Both the position numbers and the translations under genes were made by a program. The notes beneath the pieces were generated by a model. The model ran no database searches and was not told the origin of the DNA. It saw only the letters and a list, made by a program, of their open reading frames with translations. A stretch of DNA of 64,000 nucleotides, from contig CBDCAC010000004.1 in the NCBI GenBank assembly GCA_965213775.1, positions 1,302,001 through 1,366,000 on the forward strand, in the 5' to 3' direction. The DNA comes from Lichenicoccus sp965213775 (GTDB taxonomy: Bacteria > Pseudomonadota > Alphaproteobacteria > Acetobacterales > Acetobacteraceae). Of the stretch, positions 62,345 through 64,000 are shown one piece after another (positions within the stretch are counted from its first letter, which is position 1; each line of letters begins with the position of its first letter).

Positions 62345-62905
62345 TTGCGAGTCTCCGTCGCCTTCCGGAGCGGCGGCCAGTCCGTCTACGGCGCTGATCA
62401 AGGTCATCCACCTGCGTGGACCATCTACGTCGTCGAAGACGAGAGCATCTTCAGCGAGAACTCCGTGTTCTACGTCGGTCCGAAGTCCGTCACGCTTATT
62501 GGAACGGGCTAGTCGCCCGCGATCGCGTCGCTGATCCGTTAGGAAATCGGCCGCGTCACCCGAAAGCTGGTCAGCGATGTCGTCGACACCGACTTCAACC
62601 CCGAGCGCGTCGACGGCAATGCCTATTGGGAGCAGATCGGCGCTCAGGTCCTCTCGACCAAACTGACAGCCTCATTGCTGGCACAGCGATGGGCCAAGCA
62701 GTCTGTCGAGACACACGCAAATTTCCCCGATTATCCCGAGGTTCTGCTGAGCCTACCAACCAAGACGTTCACCGAAGACTTCAATCTCCAAAATGGACAG
62801 ATTAAGGAATTCTACCCCGGTCCACCGGATGTCACTATTTGCAGCCACTTATCGGATGTTTCGGGCCTGGGCTGGTCGTCAACCTACCTGCAATGTTGCA
62901 GTTAA
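62345..62905 (+). pseudogene. Unrecognised ORF with two in-frame stops
   Basis: One frame reads WTIYVVEDESIFSENSVFYV and KSVTLIGTG, meets TAG, then SPAIASLIR, a second TAG, and EIGRVTRKLVSDVVDTDFNP, NAYWEQIGAQVLSTKLTASL and FPDYPEVLLSLPTKTFTEDF to a stop near 62905. The frame looks protein-like across both stops, with normal codon bias, so it is likely a decayed gene. I recognise no family. A 76-codon open piece from 62675 remains. Confidence 0.5.
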
Positions 62906-63057
62906 CTTTGTCCGGAATTACGTGCAGTAGAGCAAGCACTATTCCAACGGTAGAATGCAGTTTGTCTTAGATATATTTGGCATAAGCTGCTGTAAAAGCT
63001 GACTCGGATTTCCGACGAGTGGCTACAACGCGACACGCGGCAAGGCACGTGCTGTAG
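62906..63057. other. Short non-coding gap
   Basis: About 150 bases, more AT-rich than the window, between a decayed ORF and a convergent LysR gene. No feature was recognised. Confidence 0.4.
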
Positions 63058-63966
63058 TCATTCCGAAAGCAAACGGATCGCGAGTCGACGGAACTCCAAC
63101 CTCGAATTGCGCAGCTCCGTGTCAACCATGATTGCCTTGGCAAGTGCTGCGGCCGGACCTTCAAGATGCATCCCGCGTCCCAGAACTACGAAGGTCACTT
63201 CGGGAAGGCCGGGGAGTGCTGCCGCCTCGGTGACGATCTCGAGGTCCAAGCCGGACAACAGCGAGGATTGCGCAGTGATCCCGAAGCCGGAGCGTACGGC
63301 GCCCATCAGGGCCACGAGGCTGTCGCTGCTGAAGGCGACACGCCAGGCTCTGTTGGCGGCATTAAGCGCATCGATTGCCGCTGAACGCGTGATGCTCGAT
63401 CCCGGGAAGACCACCAGCGGCACCGGCTGGTCGGGGGCAGGTGCTGCAGCCCGACTGCCAAGCCAGGTCAGCCGCTCGCGCCAAAGCGTTCTGCCTCGTT
63501 CATCGCCATGCTGACGCTTGGCGAAGAGCAGATCCAGCTTTCCCGTATCAAGCTTCTCGTAGAGCACGGAGCTGAGGCCGACCGTCATGTCGAGGTCGAC
63601 CATCGGATGATCTCTCCGGAAGCCGCGCAGGATCTCGGGCAGGCGTGAGAGGACAAGATCCTCGGAAACTCCGAAGCGCAGACGGCCGCGCATGACGGTC
63701 CGGTCGAAATGGTTGATCGCCCGGTCGTTGGCTGCGACGATGTCATGCGCGAGGTGACTCAGATCCTCGCCGTCGGGCGTAAGCGCCACGTTCTTGGTGT
63801 CGCGAAGCAGCAACGTGCGGCCGACGGCATGTTCCAGCCGGCTCACGTGCTGGCTGATCGTCGACTGGCTCAGGCCGCGCCGACGTGCCGCCGCCGTGAA
63901 GTGCAGGGTCTCGGCCACGGCGAGGAAGGACCGCAGCAGCACGATGTCCAGAGACTGATCATTCAT
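63058..63966 (-). CDS. LysR-family regulator at the window edge
   Basis: A 303-residue LysR protein: MNDQSLDIVLLRSFLAVAET, helix-turn-helix AAARRRGLSQSTISQHVSRL, and an effector domain with DLDMTVGLSSVLYEKLDTGK and DLLFAKRQHGDERGRTLWRE. It is a relative of the LysR at 27066. Its target is probably the gene that begins beyond the window end, since it is transcribed away from position 64000. Only 34 bases of that divergent region are visible. Confidence 0.85.
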   Translation of the reverse strand: MNDQSLDIVLLRSFLAVAETLHFTAAARRRGLSQSTISQHVSRLEHAVGRTLLLRDTKNVALTPDGEDLSHLAHDIVAANDRAINHFDRTVMRGRLRFGVSEDLVLSRLPEILRGFRRDHPMVDLDMTVGLSSVLYEKLDTGKLDLLFAKRQHGDERGRTLWRERLTWLGSRAAAPAPDQPVPLVVFPGSSITRSAAIDALNAANRAWRVAFSSDSLVALMGAVRSGFGITAQSSLLSGLDLEIVTEAAALPGLPEVTFVVLGRGMHLEGPAAALAKAIMVDTELRNSRLEFRRLAIRLLSE

Positions 63967-64000
63967 TATGGCGATAAGTTCATTTGATTGATCGCGATAG

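Noticed and set aside
1..64000. tRNA or rRNA genes, CRISPR arrays, phage or toxin-antitoxin operons
   Set aside because: No cloverleaf-like or rRNA-like sequence, regular spacer array or phage structural gene was seen by reading; a covariance-model search would be needed to exclude small RNAs.

Overview
The window is GC-rich DNA (AT-rich only in a few intergenic spots) from a Gram-negative bacterium. The alphaproteobacterial style of the genes, a TraA-type relaxase remnant and the overall gene mix suggest Rhodospirillales, perhaps Acetobacteraceae; this is inference, because no rRNA, tRNA or housekeeping marker is present. Most of the window reads as accessory metabolic gene clusters separated by regulators, with an insertion-sequence-rich, decaying segment at about 40-57 kb.

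Layout. 0-4 kb: stress and envelope genes (DUF3618 membrane protein, SemiSWEET, YsnF/AvaK stress protein, aquaporin, DUF1003). 4-10.7 kb: a metal-transport cluster with DUF4331 protein, TPR protein, NiCoT permease, HupE/UreJ, a small membrane-anchored periplasmic protein and an RcnA/NicO exporter with a His-rich loop. A perfect palindrome lies just upstream. 10.7-13.6 kb: debris of a sugar-uptake locus (ADP-ribosylglycohydrolase-like C-terminus, truncated sugar-binding protein), cut by a decayed IS5-type element and followed by a small GhoS/DUF2622-like ORF. 13.8-24 kb: a catabolic island (LysR, 3-hydroxyisobutyrate-dehydrogenase-like enzyme, two SDRs, EthD protein, then a divergent operon of SnoaL/ABM/SnoaL/VOC dioxygenase/FAH hydrolase facing alcohol and aldehyde dehydrogenases and another SnoaL protein). 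It looks like a pathway that oxidises and ring-cleaves an unidentified aromatic or cyclic substrate. 24-27 kb: TetR/MFS pair and a frameshifted SDR.

27-36.1 kb: LysR, an esterase-like hydrolase and a complete biotin-independent malonate decarboxylase operon, mdcF-A-C-D-E-G-B-H, with nearly every junction overlapping. Malonate would enter by MdcF, be carried as malonyl-S-ACP on MdcC (prosthetic group made by MdcB and attached by MdcG, charged by MdcH and MdcA) and be decarboxylated by MdcDE. 36.4-40.5 kb: LysR facing a three-gene operon (F420-type NADP reductase fold, alpha/beta hydrolase with a GMHTG elbow, double SMP-30-like propeller).

40.6-57 kb: mobile and decaying region. It holds a broken TraA relaxase, three copies of one IS6-family element (one chimeric with 187-bp inverted arms, one truncated, one full length), a diverged fourth end, a degenerate IS3-family element, and broken genes for GlxA, CopD, AraC, racemase and EthD proteins. 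Interspersed intact genes include two HxlR regulators each facing an oxidoreductase with similar GTTACC/GGTAAC half-sites, an M20 amidohydrolase plus threonine-aldolase pair, and a zinc alcohol dehydrogenase. 56.5-60.5 kb: GntR/FCD regulator facing SDR, LctP-family permease and a TIM-barrel isomerase, a compact uptake-and-oxidation module. 60.6-64 kb: an IS3-family element with mutated catalytic aspartates, an AT-hook-like basic protein, an unrecognised decayed ORF and a LysR gene.

No CRISPR array, phage module, tRNA or rRNA gene was seen. The best candidates for undescribed biology are the 13.8-24 kb catabolic island, the metal cluster at 4-10.7 kb with its palindrome, and the permease/SDR/isomerase module at 57-60.5 kb.
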